Positions 1-11,559 of a stretch of DNA of 64,000 nucleotides are shown here, one piece after another (the stretch's first letter is position 1; each line of letters opens with the position of its first letter). This stretch comes from Albifimbria verrucaria (lineage: Eukaryota; Ascomycota; Sordariomycetes; Hypocreales; Stachybotryaceae): assembly GCA_020081605.1 (NCBI GenBank), contig JAHREC010000019.1:744001-808000 (forward strand). Direction: 5' to 3'. A program made the position numbers and the translations under genes. The notes beneath the pieces are model-generated. The model was not told where the DNA came from, made no database searches, and saw only the letters and a program-made list of their open reading frames with translations.

Positions 1-231
1 ACCCACAGTAACAGCAATGTTGCCCTCCTCAACTCCGAATAGACGCGTCGTTTAAACACCTTTGCAGGCGACCTCGACACCGTAATAATGCAAGTCTCAT
101 CTGTCACCTCGTAAACAGCACCGTTTCTTGGTTTTTTTGTGTGTCCCCTTGCCGTGATTCATACGCCGAGTAAATATGCGTTCATGATCAAATACAGTAG
201 AGAAGAATGCATCCTCCACTCCTTCGCTTCT
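1..231. other. 3' flank of the first gene
   Basis: No gene is visible here. The segment lies downstream of the stop codon of the minus-strand gene at 232-1531 and probably holds its 3' untranslated region. Confidence 0.4.
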
Positions 232-1531
232 TTATCCCGACACCCACGAAATACCATCCAATTCGTCAAGATACTCTTCGTATGAATGGTCATCTGAGGC
301 AGCAGCCGGGGTGTGAGACGCCCCGCCGCCAAAGATCACACTGAAATCCGAATAAACATGCTCTGGGTCGTCAGTTACGTCACCAAAGCCATCGTCTTCC
401 GGGTGCAGGAAGGCGAAACTATCCTCGTCCAAATCATCGTAGCTGGTGCATACGGGCCGCAGCTCAGGCGACCCTACAGGGTGTATGCGCGGCGATATCC
501 GCTCGTTCGCGACGACGGCGTCGGCCGATGGCCGTGGCAGCGCCGCTGGTTTCGATAGACGACATGTCGGTGGCTTTGCCACGGGCGCAGCAGGCTTGGC
601 GACGGTTGCACAGAGACGCTCTGGGGCCGCTGTGGGCATGCCTCGTCCTGAGCCGTCACTGTTCAACGATGGTTGTAAATACTTGCCCCTGACGCAGCTT
701 GTAGACTCTGTGGCTCCACGGCGCTTTCAAAGTTGCGTCCATGTTGTCCCCATCTAACGTGGCGTTCCCTGGCCTAATTATTCCAGGTCTGCCAACGATA
801 CCAAGTCTCCTCCGTAAGCTGTTCATCAAAGAGAACCTAAGAAATGATGTAGCATGGAGGTGAGCCACCCGTCTCGCCATGTCAATGGACGTAGCAATCT
901 TGAGGAACCGCTTGTCACCAGACTTGAGGCCCTCCCGATTGAGGATATGTGTAGCAGGTTGAGAAAAGGGTTGAGATAGCCGGCTCGTGATGAGCTGTGC
1001 TCGTAGGCGCCGCTTCTTACAACTCAGATCCGCCGTGTTTGGACCATCGACATCTAGGCCATGACGGGAGCGCTTAACTCCCTCATCAGCATAAAGGGTC
1101 GTTGGCTCACGAACTCCAGGGGACTGGATGCTCCGCTGCTAGAGAATGTAAATCTTGGCTCTTCACTTTGGTCGACCGGGTCGAGGTCAGGAAGCTCGAC
1201 TTCAACCTCCTTTTCCTCAACCGGCGACGGAGAACACGACCGCTCCGCCAGCAACACCTTGAGCGCTCCTTCAGGCGATGAGAAGCGCGGTATCTCGGCG
1301 AGCCGCTCCACATGGGAGTGCAAGGCCAGGCCGTCGTCGCCACCGACACCTCCCAGCGCTCCGTGGCGGCGCCATCGCTTGCAATATGTCGAAGGACGTC
1401 GGGGCGTCTGTCTGACTTCCAGAACCATTGTTATTCCGGGTGGCGAGTTCTTCGCTCTTTAGAAAATGCCCTTGCAGCTAAGGCCTGGGACCGCTGCTCC
1501 TGGATGGTCACGCTCTCGTTGAGGGAGCCAT
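232..1531 (-). CDS. conserved-looking hypothetical protein, about 433 aa
   Basis: One intronless reading path runs from ATG at 1531 to the stop at 232 if three missing bases (near 1523-1525, about 1443, and the G-run 1119-1122) are restored and one extra base near 680 is removed; the total is then exactly 434 codons. The N-terminal part is Gln/Arg-rich, followed by a Ser/Pro/Glu-rich stretch. A basic core follows (about residues 145-260), containing 'DEGVKRSRHGLDVDG' and 'SCKKRRLRAQLITSRLSQPF', with the look of a conserved fungal domain. The C-terminus is strongly acidic and ends 'YLDELDGISWVSG'. I see no catalytic motif, signal peptide or membrane segment. A nuclear role is possible given the basic core and acidic tail, but this is only inference. 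Function unknown. Confidence 0.55.
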
Positions 1532-4500
1532 TCGTAGTAGCTGAGAAGCTCGTGGGCACTTATACAACACTGCTGAAGATGGACGTGGCCACACAATGTA
1601 AACCGGCGACGTCAACTGAAAGTAACAAATAAAAATATACTGTAAATAAGGATGAAAAGACAAAAATATGTTCAGCTCAAGATGGGAGTATAAAAGAGAC
1701 GTGGGGTGTGGAAGAATGCGTGCTGGTCTTGTATGTCCGCAGACAGCTTCAGGTGACAGGGCTTTGCGACGACTCCAGCAGAGGGAGCTTGGCTCTAGAT
1801 CCAGAACAGGGGCCCAGTGATCGACGTCTCCTCTATCATGCAGCAGATGATCCACAGTCGAAGGCGGCGAGTTCCGCTTGGGCCTTTGCGTGTTTCTGTT
1901 TCTCTCGAAACGACGTGAGCGTCGCGATGAGGCTTTTGGATGAGCAGCAGAGAGTCGAGATTGGGTGGAGGGATCTAGCAACCAGAAACAAGAAGGACGG
2001 ACAATGCAACACGAAATCCAGAGTCACATTCCCCACGGAAGGAAAAAGAAACAAGGGTGGGCAGTGGAAGGGCATTTTGTAGGGACCCGGCCGGTGCTGC
2101 TGGTTGGTGGCCCCAGGTTTTCGAATCTCCAGATGCGGGCTGGCACCTCGCATGATGACGAGCCAGGGGCCTGGAGGGTGTGTCTGCGTGTCCCATGGGA
2201 AGGAGTTTAGAAGGGCGGGGAAGGGAATCAAGAGGCACGGCGAGACAGGGTCAGCTGGACGAGATGGGCTCTGTTCTGCTCTGCTCGACTACTGTTGTTG
2301 CGTTGCGTTGCCAAGCAAGAAACGCCGCTTTTGCACTTCTCTTTACCCTGCCGCCGCGTCCTGCTTTGCCGGGACGGCCTACGACCCTGGACAATACCTA
2401 GGCGCCGTGTCTGGGTTTCGACGAGAATGTGTGTGTGGACTGGTGTTGTTGAGATGTGATACCCCGGAGCGAGCTGCTGCTGCAAGATGGACAGCTACCA
2501 AGAGACGGCCGGAGCAACTGGGCCTTGGGCCTTCGAGGATGAGGCTCAGCATAAGCATTAACGTCTACGCAAGAAGCAACTACAGCAATGCGACCGGGCT
2601 GTTAACTGCCAGACGATCCAATCCCCTTGTCGTTGACGACTGAACGACCCCTTTTCCCACCTCGGTCGCTTATTCCATTACCACATAGTCTGCCATGTTT
2701 GCTTCTTCGTCTTACAAGAGGGAGGGCACGTCAACCAAGCCTCATCCCGAGCCCACGGAACCCCCAGGGTCCTGGTTGGTGAGACCAAGTGCAGAGGCCA
2801 TACCCATACCCATGGGAGAGCACAATGGGGGTGGAGGGGGGACAGGACAAGCGTCCTCCTCGTCCCGGACTATCGGCAGACAATAATCTGGAGGATCTAC
2901 TCTACATGGTAGGAGACTAGGCTAGCCAGGCTGTCAAGTCAACAAATCCTATGCCAGCTGAAGAAATGCGGTTAGAGTCTTGCTCCGCTTTTCAGAGCAG
3001 CTGATTCAACTAGTTCAACCAGGGTCCCGTCGTACCTTATTCTGCTTCGCCTAGCAGCGACGGTCCAGGCCGACGGGGCCGAGCCAGAACCAATTACTAT
3101 TCGGACGACAGGGCCTGACCAACTACGGCCATCACCTCGCCAAGCGGGCTATAATGAGACGCCCAGTACATAGTGCCGCGACTGTCTTGGGTGTTGCTGA
3201 CTCCGGGGATTGACTAACAAGGTCGCCGATATCTAGACATCTCAATCTCTCACATCCATCCATCTGAGCACAGCTCTCGCGGCGGGAAGACGCAATTGCT
3301 AAATCCAAAACCTGCACATTCGGAGCCAGTAGAACCCTCTATAAATTGCCTGGACGCAAAAGGGCCGGCCAAATCCGTCTGCATCCGACGGTTTCCCTTC
3401 CCCGTGCCTCATTCTCCCCTAGCCACTTCGTTACTGTTGTCCCGCTGCAAGCCTCCCTCTATTTGCTGCAGCGTCACACTGCCTAGGGCATGCAGAGAAC
3501 GCTGGGCCCGGGAAGGGGGAGCACGCCATAGGCTAGACAAGGGGTGTTGGACGTGAGGCGGCGGGGGGAGGAAGACCAGGTGGTGATGGGCGTTGGTCAG
3601 GCGGACACACGCGCTTTTCGTTTTTGTTGGCTCTTATTCAGGATCCTCAATGCTGTGTCTCGGGCTTCGTTTCCTTTCCACATGTGGTAATTAGGATTAG
3701 GCCTTCACCACCAAATACTAAGAAGCTGATGCCAATGCTGGCCCTTGCGCGTGGGCGAGACAAAGGACAACCCAGCCATGAATTTCCTCGCTCTCAGCTT
3801 CGACACGGCTCTGTTTTTAGCTCTCCTGTTCTGCAATGGTTCTCTGCACATTCCAGATTCTCCTGAACCCGCATATCATGTTGCTGCAGCGAGCCTCGTG
3901 ACTTGACAAGATGCACGTAATCACTGCCCATCGCCCCTCTCACTGACACCGGCAATTAGGTCACTCAAGAGGAAGCGGGCCTTGCAGCTTCGTTCAGTTC
4001 GAGCTTGTAATACCCTCGTTGTGTTCCTCGAGTATACACGCAAGGTCGGGCATCAATCCCCAAGCAACGTATCAAACCACCAAGCAATCAATTTCCATGT
4101 CGTAACCACCACGGGCTCATCAAACAACGCATAACATTAATCTCCTCCTCGGGCTTTGTGCCACCCCGATCGACGACCCTGGGAACGCCGTGCCATCTCT
4201 TTCTTTTCTTTTTCTGTCGTCTTCTCGTCCGTCATACGATTTCCTCAAGACCCTGCTCTCCAGCACCCAACCGTCTAAGTGGACGCCACCGCCCACTTGG
4301 GATCATTGAGGCTGACATGGAAAGAATGGGCGAGGCCCAACGCTCTCTGTACTCTCTGTAAGCTCCGGAGATGGTGGTTTGAGACAAGACCACTCGACCC
4401 ACCATCTGTGGCCCGTCACAGCCACCTCGTTCCCAGCATTCTGGGTGGTGTTTGCTTCTTCGAGGCCCTGCTCGCAGCCTACTATCGTTGCTTTTGGTGG

Positions 4501-4827
4501 AACCCAACGCATGAAGCACACAAGGATCGGCGGAGTTAGCGGGTCGGAGACATGCACAGCAACACTGGGCACAGTCGTTGATAACCAAAGAGAGTGACCG
4601 AATGGAATAAACGTGTCGTCATATAAACTACAACCAGGCCTATCATGATTTGTGGCCAACACCGACGCCTACCCTACCGTAGAATTCAGCCATACCACCG
4701 TAAACAAGCTAGCAATTTCAATGACCATCGCCGTCACCTCTCTCACCGAGCAATACCAATCAGAGCATTCGTTTCGCCACTATTACGTGTTGATCCTCCG
4801 GCCTCCTTCTCAGCCTCGTAATTTCCT
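1532..4827. other. 3.3-kb gene-free spacer
   Basis: Several frames are open for 60-180 codons on both strands, but none has a convincing domain, start context or intron set, and opposite-strand frames overlap them. The part next to 1531 (about 1532-1750) is probably the 5' leader and promoter of the preceding minus-strand gene. The rest holds only short low-complexity patches, for example CCATACCCATACCCATGGG near 2798-2816. I see no tRNA and no mobile element. Confidence 0.4.
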
Positions 4828-7059
4828 TTAGTTTCCGTTCCTTAGAGGTCGTGTGCTGACATCAAAGATGTCATTTCGCCATCCTCCTACGTCGTATTCG
4901 TTGACCCTGTGCTCTGCCTCCTGACCTTCGCGCTCCCACACCTGCGTGAGGCTGCCCGGAGCGTACCGCCCTCGGAAGACGCCCTTGCTCGGGAAGACAC
5001 CAACCCGTGCGTCCAGATCCGGGTCCGGTGCTGGGGCCAGTCGAGCAGCTACGGCCCGCACAAACGACCAAAGATCCCCGGCATTGGCGATGCGAGCGGC
5101 ACGGAATCGTTCACGAGCGTACACCAATTCCCGGTTGAGAGTATGTAGACCATCTCCAATGGCTGCTGCAATCTTGATCTCCAAGGCTTTCCGCACAATG
5201 GGCCTGATAAGAGGCTTCAGGAGCCACGCGAACGGAGCAAACTTGGACTTGCTCAGAGTGTAATCGAGGTGATGTATGCATACATCTACCTTCCTGAGCT
5301 TCACCATCTCCTCAAGTGATCTAGGACCAATCTCAACCATGACGGTGACATCGATGCCACGCTCGTCCAGGTAGAAGCCAGCAAGGCCCTCGTCCATGAG
5401 AGGAAAAGCCAAGAACGCAGTCGTAGCCAGTATCCTAAATCCTCCGCTGCAATCGAAATACCGGACAGTTTGATCTGGAAGAGTGACCGCATGTTGGAAG
5501 TCATCCGCATGCGAGCCTTGCGAACCTCGATGTCATTTTGTGTAGTGAATTGCAACTTATACGGTAAGAAGGATGAATGATTGACGGTGCGGCCAGGTTC
5601 CAAGATCAAGTTCTCCAGAAGGAGATCCACTCCTGGTGTAGATACTTCCAGGCGAGGGATGGGGATATACTGCACTGCCGAAAGTAACATTGGCAAGAAC
5701 ACGTTGATTGAGTCGGTGACAAGCTGCTCGTTGGTGTATTTTCCGCTGGCGTAAGATTGCGAGCCAGTCGGGTTGTGGTACGAATGAGCTTGTGGATATC
5801 TGAATCCTCGCCAAGCGAATGCAGCGCAGCAAGTACGCTCTCGATGAGGGCCTCGACATCATCCCGGATAGTTGATTCGACTGTGAGCTCCTTCGACTTG
5901 GCTCTTACTTCCTTGAACCGCTCCTCGGCATGATCGTAGAATTCGGGGTCTGACAGCATATCCTGAAGCAGGGTAGACAGCTGGTTCAGCAACTCGTCAA
6001 ACTTTGGATCTGTCTTGCCATCCTCAACAAGAGAGTGGAAAGACTCTTCTACCCGTTTCCAAGCATCACGGTCCCCGAAGGATGTGATCAGAAGCCAGAA
6101 ATTATGAAGTGCTCTGTCAGCTTCGGGGTTAGTGTTGACATCTTCCTCGATTGTCTGAACTGTTTCCATAGCAGCGTGGGAGTAGACCATCAGATAACGA
6201 CGGACAAGGAGAGAAAGCGTCGATACGGAGTCAGAATAGTCGTTTCTATCCTTCAGCTTGAACACGGCACGCTTCAGACGACTGAGAAGAGCTTCACGCT
6301 CCTCTCCACTTGTGTGTTCGGCAATGCTTTGGCTAGCCTCGTGGACGATTTCAGCGCCGCCGTCTACAACCGCTTCAGTTACTCCTTTGGCCTCATTCTT
6401 GAGGTCTTCCTTTGACAAGCCCTCTTTCGGGTTCTCTTTGTCCTCCTTGAGTGCCTTGCGGTCTTGTTCAGACGGTTCTACACGTTTTGCTGCCTGCTTG
6501 GATACGTCGGAGAGCGTAAGGGCGGTATCACGGAAGACCTCGCGCCCAATGGTGGTCACATCAGATAGGAAGACGCGAAAGTCAGAGTTGGTGAGCAGTA
6601 GAGACCCAATGGTCTGTAAGCTTTTGTAGGTGGCAGCCGTGTCGGCCTTGGCTTTGACACAGAGGCCCTGGCAGCAATGTCGGCCGTGTCTACTTGGAGA
6701 CGGGCCTTGGTAAGGTACCAGATGAAGTCTTGGATCTGGTCCTTGGAGTTCTTGTGCTGGAGAATCTCTATGAATTGCTTAAGCCACAGCTTCAAATCCA
6801 GGATGAGGGCGCGTCCCGAATCGCTGAGGTCAGAGAGGTCGGTATTGAAAGCATCTGCAGCAAGCAGAGTCCGCAGGAGGGTGATGGTTTGCTCATTTGA
6901 CGGCATATACCCATGACCAAGGGCCTTGACCATCTGATAGGAGTGAAGCTTTTCATGAAGACGGGCCTGTCGCGAGGTGTCCTCATGGTACTGGGGCAGC
7001 AAAGGCTCCCGTTCGTTGTCACGCGCAGAGCGGCGCCCGCCGAAACAGGACGAGAACAT
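4828..7059 (-). CDS. HAM1-like protein (DUF5923/DUF4449 type), about 744 aa
   Basis: The protein starts 'MFSSCFGGRRSARDNEREPL' at 7059 and ends '...STRPLRNGN' at 4828. The N-terminal half carries 'LHSYQMVKALGHGYMPSNEQ', 'QHKNSKDQIQDFIWYL' and 'YKSLQTIGSLLLTNSDFRVF', typical of the fungal HAM1-like N-terminal domain. The C-terminal half ('VFLPMLLSAVQYIPIPRLEV', 'DGLHTLNRELVYARERF') matches the HAM1-like C-terminal domain, which belongs to a lipid-binding BPI-like group. In Neurospora, ham genes were defined by hyphal fusion defects; membrane or lipid association is family knowledge, not visible here. No introns are needed. The frame breaks three times, near 6654 (AAA run), 5753 and 5404-5407 (AAAA run on the + strand). 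One restored base at each gives 745 codons in total. The promoter is shared with the divergent thioesterase gene at 7938. Confidence 0.85.
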
Positions 7060-7937
7060 GGCTCAGAATTGTTTCAAGAAGATGGACCGACGTGCATGGA
7101 CAGATGGGAGAATTGTCTAGGAGGCCTTCTCGCGGGGCTGGCAGATGATTGTGTTGAGTTGTGCTGAGCCGTTGTTGTGAGGAATTACGTTTGTATTGAG
7201 AGGGACGGTTTGCATGACGTCGTCGTGATGCCTCGATTGGGACATGGGATTAGAAGGCGTCAACCTCAGGCTGTCATGGCCCCAAGCTTCCCAGTCCAAC
7301 CATAATGAGGGTGACATTGAACAGGATTTTATTTAAAAATAAATAACATTTAATGAATTTAGTTTTCAATTATACCGTATTTATAAATACCAAGCATATT
7401 CCAAGCTCTCGTCATGCCATGTGAGCACAGCAGAGGTATTGTACCTCTTGACCCCATGTAAGTGAGAACTAGAGCTTGAACAACACAAGCTTGCCAGCTG
7501 TGGGGGAGTTATTTAGGTACTAGGCAGTAAACTGGGGCACTATTATAGAGCCGTCCTTCCCCACGGCGCTTTTCCAACCACCCCCAGTTCAGCGCCCGGC
7601 GGCCGACAGCAACTGGACTTGTCCCCTTTCACTCGGCTAGGCTGCCCCCAAATCGAGCTGGTTTGCCATTTTGAGCCAATGATTCCTGTTCCTGAATGGC
7701 CGGCCTGACGTGGGGATTTGCCGAGGTTCCTGGATCTCACTTTCTTACTCTTTCCATTCGTTCAGTCAATGCAATACTAATACCACCACCCTCCTCCGAG
7801 TCTTGTAGTGCATTATCTCAGCTTCTTGCTCATGCATGTGTCTTCATTTCGTTGTCAGATATACCGCTAAAAATACACATTCCTTTATTCTGTCAACATC
7901 GTCAAGCTACTAGGAACCTTATCCATAGACCAACACC
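7060..7937. promoter_or_regulatory. divergent promoter region, HAM1-like gene and thioesterase
   Basis: This 878-bp segment separates two genes read away from each other (ATG at 7059 on - and ATG near 7938 on +), so it must contain both promoters. A distinct AT-rich island lies at about 7328-7385 in otherwise balanced sequence. No coding frame here looks real. Confidence 0.5.
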
Positions 7938-9116
7938 ATGGCGGCGCCATCCAAGCCGCTCCTCGCCCGAGCTTCCAGGAGACCATGGCCCTGGCCCGTC
8001 TTCCTGATGAAAAGAGCTCCTCCGGGGTGTCATGCAAAGATTCATCAGCCAAACGCCTTCGTGGAAACCTGGACAGGAACTACCATGGGAGTCGCTAAAC
8101 ATGCCGGCCGAGCTCGGCAGGAAGAGCCTGGGGCCAGGAGCCTTCGGCGGCCACGTCTATGCTCAAGCACCTTTGGCTGCTGCGAAGGTCGTGGAAGAGG
8201 AAGAGGGTGTAGCAGCAGCTGTTAATAACAAGCGTTCCATTCATGTGAGAGCTCCCTGCCGTTGTGGCTAGTAAAGAAATGCTGACCCCGTTTAGTCTAT
8301 CCAAGGCGTCTTCACAAATCCAGCGTTGATTGACCGGCCATACGTCTATGATGTCTCAACGGTATCATCAGGTCGCTCATTCACAACGCGCATTGTAAAT
8401 GCACGCCAGCCAAAGCAGCCATCTAGCAAACCCGCCGGGCCATTCCCCCACGGATGCGGCTCTTCCCTTGGCGATGTGTGCTTCAGCTGCCTTGTTACTT
8501 TCAAGAAACCAGTCCCGCCCCTTCAGATATCCAAATCACGCCGTCGGTGCAGGAGCGTTTTGCCCACATTCTTTCGCAGAGAGCTCCTGATGAGTGGGAT
8601 CCTGCTCCTCAAGCCGACATTGACATGATCCGTGACTTGTTCCCCAGCGCAGGCCACGGCATGTTCCCCATTCTCGACATGTATAAGGTAGACATGAGAG
8701 AATACAACGCAGGCAAGCCTCTGCCTGAACGCCGCGAACTGATCCTTTACCGGCTGATCAAGCCGCTGCCGAAAGAAGACATCAACGCCCACATCGTCTG
8801 TCACGCATTCGAGACGGACAGAAACAACCTTATCACGTTGGGCAACCACATCGGCTACGGCTACAGGTTCGGCATGGCGGCCAGTCTGAGCTATTCTTTC
8901 TACGTGCATGTCAATGGAGAGGAGGCGGTCATGGACGGCTCGGGCTGGTGGGTGCAAGAGACGTTATATCCAAGAGTTAGCGCCGGCAGGAGAATGCTCG
9001 AGTCCAAGACGTGGAGTCCGGAAGGCAAGCATGTCGCCAGCGGATACCAAGATGGTATCGTAATGCCAAACAAGGACACGCCGTCGATAGGGAAGATCAA
9101 GGGACCCCTGCTGTGA
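7938..9116 (+). CDS. acyl-CoA thioesterase, TesB-like double hotdog, about 376 aa
   Basis: Exons 7938-8244 and 8296-9116, with a 51-nt GTGAGA...TTTAG intron. The family pattern is clear: 'GPGAFGGHVYAQAPLAAAK' for the first hotdog, 'IDRPYVYDV' and 'GRSFTTRIVNARQ' after the intron, then 'VMDGSGWWVQETLYPRVSAG' and 'SPEGKHVASGYQDGIVMP' for the second hotdog. Such enzymes hydrolyse acyl-CoA to free fatty acid and CoA, often in peroxisomes. The C-terminus here is KGPLL, so there is no SKL-type peroxisomal signal, and a cytosolic or mitochondrial site is possible. Three one-base losses are inferred: near 7961, in the GGGG at 8024-8027 and in the CCCC at 8518-8521. With them both exons give whole codons. 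The start at 7938 has good context (ACCATGGCG). An alternative is the in-frame ATG near 7983. Confidence 0.85.
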
Positions 9117-9903
9117 TGAATGTCTTTTGCGCACTTAGACCAGATGTAGATGTAGACTACCTAGGTATATAAATCACATGCATGTATATTGAATCAAGTC
9201 CTCTGCTTCCTTATCACAAGACAGTTGGTGGGCCAAGCAAGAAACCGTGAATAGGGAACTGTAAGCCTATTAAATCCTAGGTCTCAAAACAAATTCAATT
9301 CTTGGAAAATGTGATACTCTATTAAGAATATGTGACCGCAACATACCGACGTTCATCAGGAAGAATCGGCTTATTCATTGGTCCTTGTTTCAACTCATCG
9401 CTGTTTGCGGCCCCTGCTTTCTTCCTCTCCGCCTGCAGCTCCGACACGGCACTGTGCTGACGGAATTAACCGAGGGTAACACGCAGTGATGGAATATCTA
9501 AGCTCGAGCTTGGGGTAGGTCATTATCAGTTCCAAATTGGGATTGAACAATAGATACACTGTGTTTTATAAATGGGTGTTATTTATTTATTTATTATTTT
9601 TCATTTCAAGCAGGTTTGAAACCAATGTAAGTTTGAGCGAGTGCAGCTCTGTGACAGTAGGCCCAGAGAGCGTTGTACCCTTTCTGCATCTCAGATGCAG
9701 CTGATGACTGCACCATACCACATGTCAGAATACAAAAAAGTTAATTGGATAATTTTTCCACGTTATTTAACACAACGATCAATGCTTTCATGCCTTACTT
9801 TCCGAGCTCCTCAAAGCAATTGAGCTCTCGGCTCCCAGTCGATAGGAGTCATTCCATGGCATCATGCACTGCAAAACTGCACAAGAGCATCTGAAGCTGT
9901 GGG

Positions 9904-9913
9904 ATCACGTGAT
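9904..9913. promoter_or_regulatory. palindromic CACGTG element (ATCACGTGAT) upstream of COX4
   Basis: A perfect 10-bp palindrome 143 bp before the COX4 ATG. The core TCACGTGA is the classic binding site of Cbf1-type bHLH factors, which in yeasts regulate respiratory and sulfur genes. Binding here is inference. Confidence 0.5.
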
Positions 9914-9931
9914 ATAACAAAACCACCCCTG

Positions 9932-9941
9932 ATTGGCCAAT
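9932..9941. promoter_or_regulatory. overlapping inverted CCAAT boxes (ATTGGCCAAT) upstream of COX4
   Basis: A perfect 10-bp palindrome contains a CCAAT box in both orientations, 115 bp before the COX4 ATG and 18 bp after the CACGTG palindrome. CCAAT is the site of the HAP/CBC complex, a known activator of respiratory genes. Occupancy is inferred. Confidence 0.5.
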
Positions 9942-10055
9942 TCCCTCTTTCGTAAGCTAAGGTCCAACTGGAGCCAAATCAGACCATCATCTTTCTCAAA
10001 TCCCGCGACAACAACCCATCACCCGTCACACTCAACCACCCCATCCACCACCACA

Positions 10056-10939
10056 ATGCTCGTCCAGCGCACCGTCTTCGCCGCGGCCCGCCGCGCCGCC
10101 GTCACCTCCGTTGCTGCCCGCAGCTTCTCGACCTCCTTCATCCGCCGTGAGTGTCCTGCGAGAGCCTCCCAAGCCCCCGTTGGCAGGTTTTTATGCGGCC
10201 CTCGTTTTGCCGCTGGCTCTGCCTGACCACCAGACTAACCCGCGATTCAACCATGCAGGCGAGGCTGTCAAGGGCGGTCCCACCACCCCCAATGAGCAGG
10301 CTGCTGCCCTCGCTGGCACTGCCGAGAAGAAGGTCGGCTCCTACAAGACTCTGAAGGGTTCGTTATCCCATTCCGACTATCCGAGCTGTGCATGCCTCGG
10401 TTATGGCACGCAGCCTCGAGAGGTTGAACGCTGCTAACCAGCAATCTCGCGATGCAGAGATCAAGAGTGAGGACGACCTTTTCGGCCCTGGTGCCCCCGG
10501 AACCGTCCCTACCGATCTTGAGCAGTCCACCGGTCTCGAGCGTCTGGAGATTCTCGGTAAGATGGAGGGTGTCGACATCTTCGACATGCGCCCTCTCGAT
10601 GCCAGCCGCAAGGGCACCATGGAGGACCCCATCCTGGTCCGCTCTGCCGGTGACGAGCAGTTCGCCGGTTGCACTGGCTACCCTGCCGACTCCCATATCG
10701 TCCACTGGCTCGGCGTAAGCTCTTCCGTATCGTCGTCGTAAAAGATTCTAGAACACTGACATCTGCCATAGCTTACCCGTGAGCGCCCCATCGAGCGTTG
10801 CCCCGAGTGCGGCAGCGTCTACAAGATGAACTACGTCGGCCCCCAGGACGACCACCACCACGACCACCACCACGCCCCCGAGTTCGAGGAGCCCAAGACC
10901 TTCGCCGACTACATCAAGCCCGAGTACCACTACCGATAA
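10056..10939 (+). CDS. COX4: cytochrome c oxidase subunit 4 (Vb type), 204 aa
   Basis: Exons 10056-10146, 10259-10357, 10458-10714 and 10772-10939 join in frame with no correction, giving 205 codons including the stop. It encodes the nuclear subunit of complex IV that binds zinc on the matrix side of the inner membrane. The N-terminus 'MLVQRTVFAAARRAAVTSVA' is Arg/Ala/Ser-rich without acidic residues, as in a mitochondrial presequence. The Zn ligands are visible: C135 and H143 in 'CTGYPADSHIVHWLG', and C159 and C162 in 'RCPECGSVYKM'. The third intron splits 'HWLG' from 'LTRERP', inside the zinc domain. The C-terminus carries a run 'DDHHHDHHH', unusual for the family in my recollection. It is convergent with the DUF4604 gene. 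This is one of the few genes here without an indel. Confidence 0.95.
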
Positions 10940-11559
10940 ATGCTGAGCGCTAGGGCATCTCTTAGCGAGTGGTTTTGTTGGAAATGGGTGTCACTGTAAT
11001 CGGATACCCTGGAAATAGTCTGTGGTTATAGAAAGAGGGAATACTCAGGTTCATGGGGAGACCGTTGACCGTGTAGATTATGGTGGCTAGACCCCTATGT
11101 CAATTTACAGTTCTGCTACATTTTTTTTTCTATGTTGGGGACGTGTAGCTGTGCTTGAGGATGTGCCAAGTCGAACCACGTTATGCCTTCGTTGCCAGGC
11201 ATATTTCTATGTCATCAATTCATGCCACGACAGAGCCAGATGATCTCAACGGCGGCCCAAAGGAGGGACTATCTAATCTACATGCGTCCCAGCCACGATG
11301 CGTAACTACTTGCCACGTCCTGTAAGTAATTGACCGGACGTCAAAGTGAACCGTAGCTCTCTCCATTACCTCGATTGCTCATGGCGACACAATGAGATAC
11401 GGTAGCTGGAGGTGAAAAGCTGTATAAATCTCAGGAGGATTCACTTCGGCTCGAATTCATCCTTGAGACGATCACTTTGGTGTAGAGTTGCCGCTCTGGT
11501 CTGACATGTGGCAGATTCTGGTGATGCAGCTGCGTCACTCTTGCGTCGCGAGGCATTGT
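10940..11559. other. convergent 3' flanks of COX4 and the DUF4604 gene
   Basis: A 620-bp segment between two facing stop codons. Apart from a T-rich patch near 11120-11132, I see nothing coding. Confidence 0.45.

Larger units (their letters stand above)
9117..10055. other. spacer: thioesterase 3' flank and COX4 promoter
   Basis: No gene. An AT-rich tetranucleotide patch (ATTT repeats) lies at 9580-9600. The right end is the COX4 promoter, with two perfect palindromes at 9904-9913 and 9932-9941, listed separately. Confidence 0.5.

Noticed and set aside
2104..2643. A 179-codon + strand frame in the first spacer
   Set aside because: No domain, Cys/Arg-rich random composition, no intron or start support, and overlapping frames on both strands.
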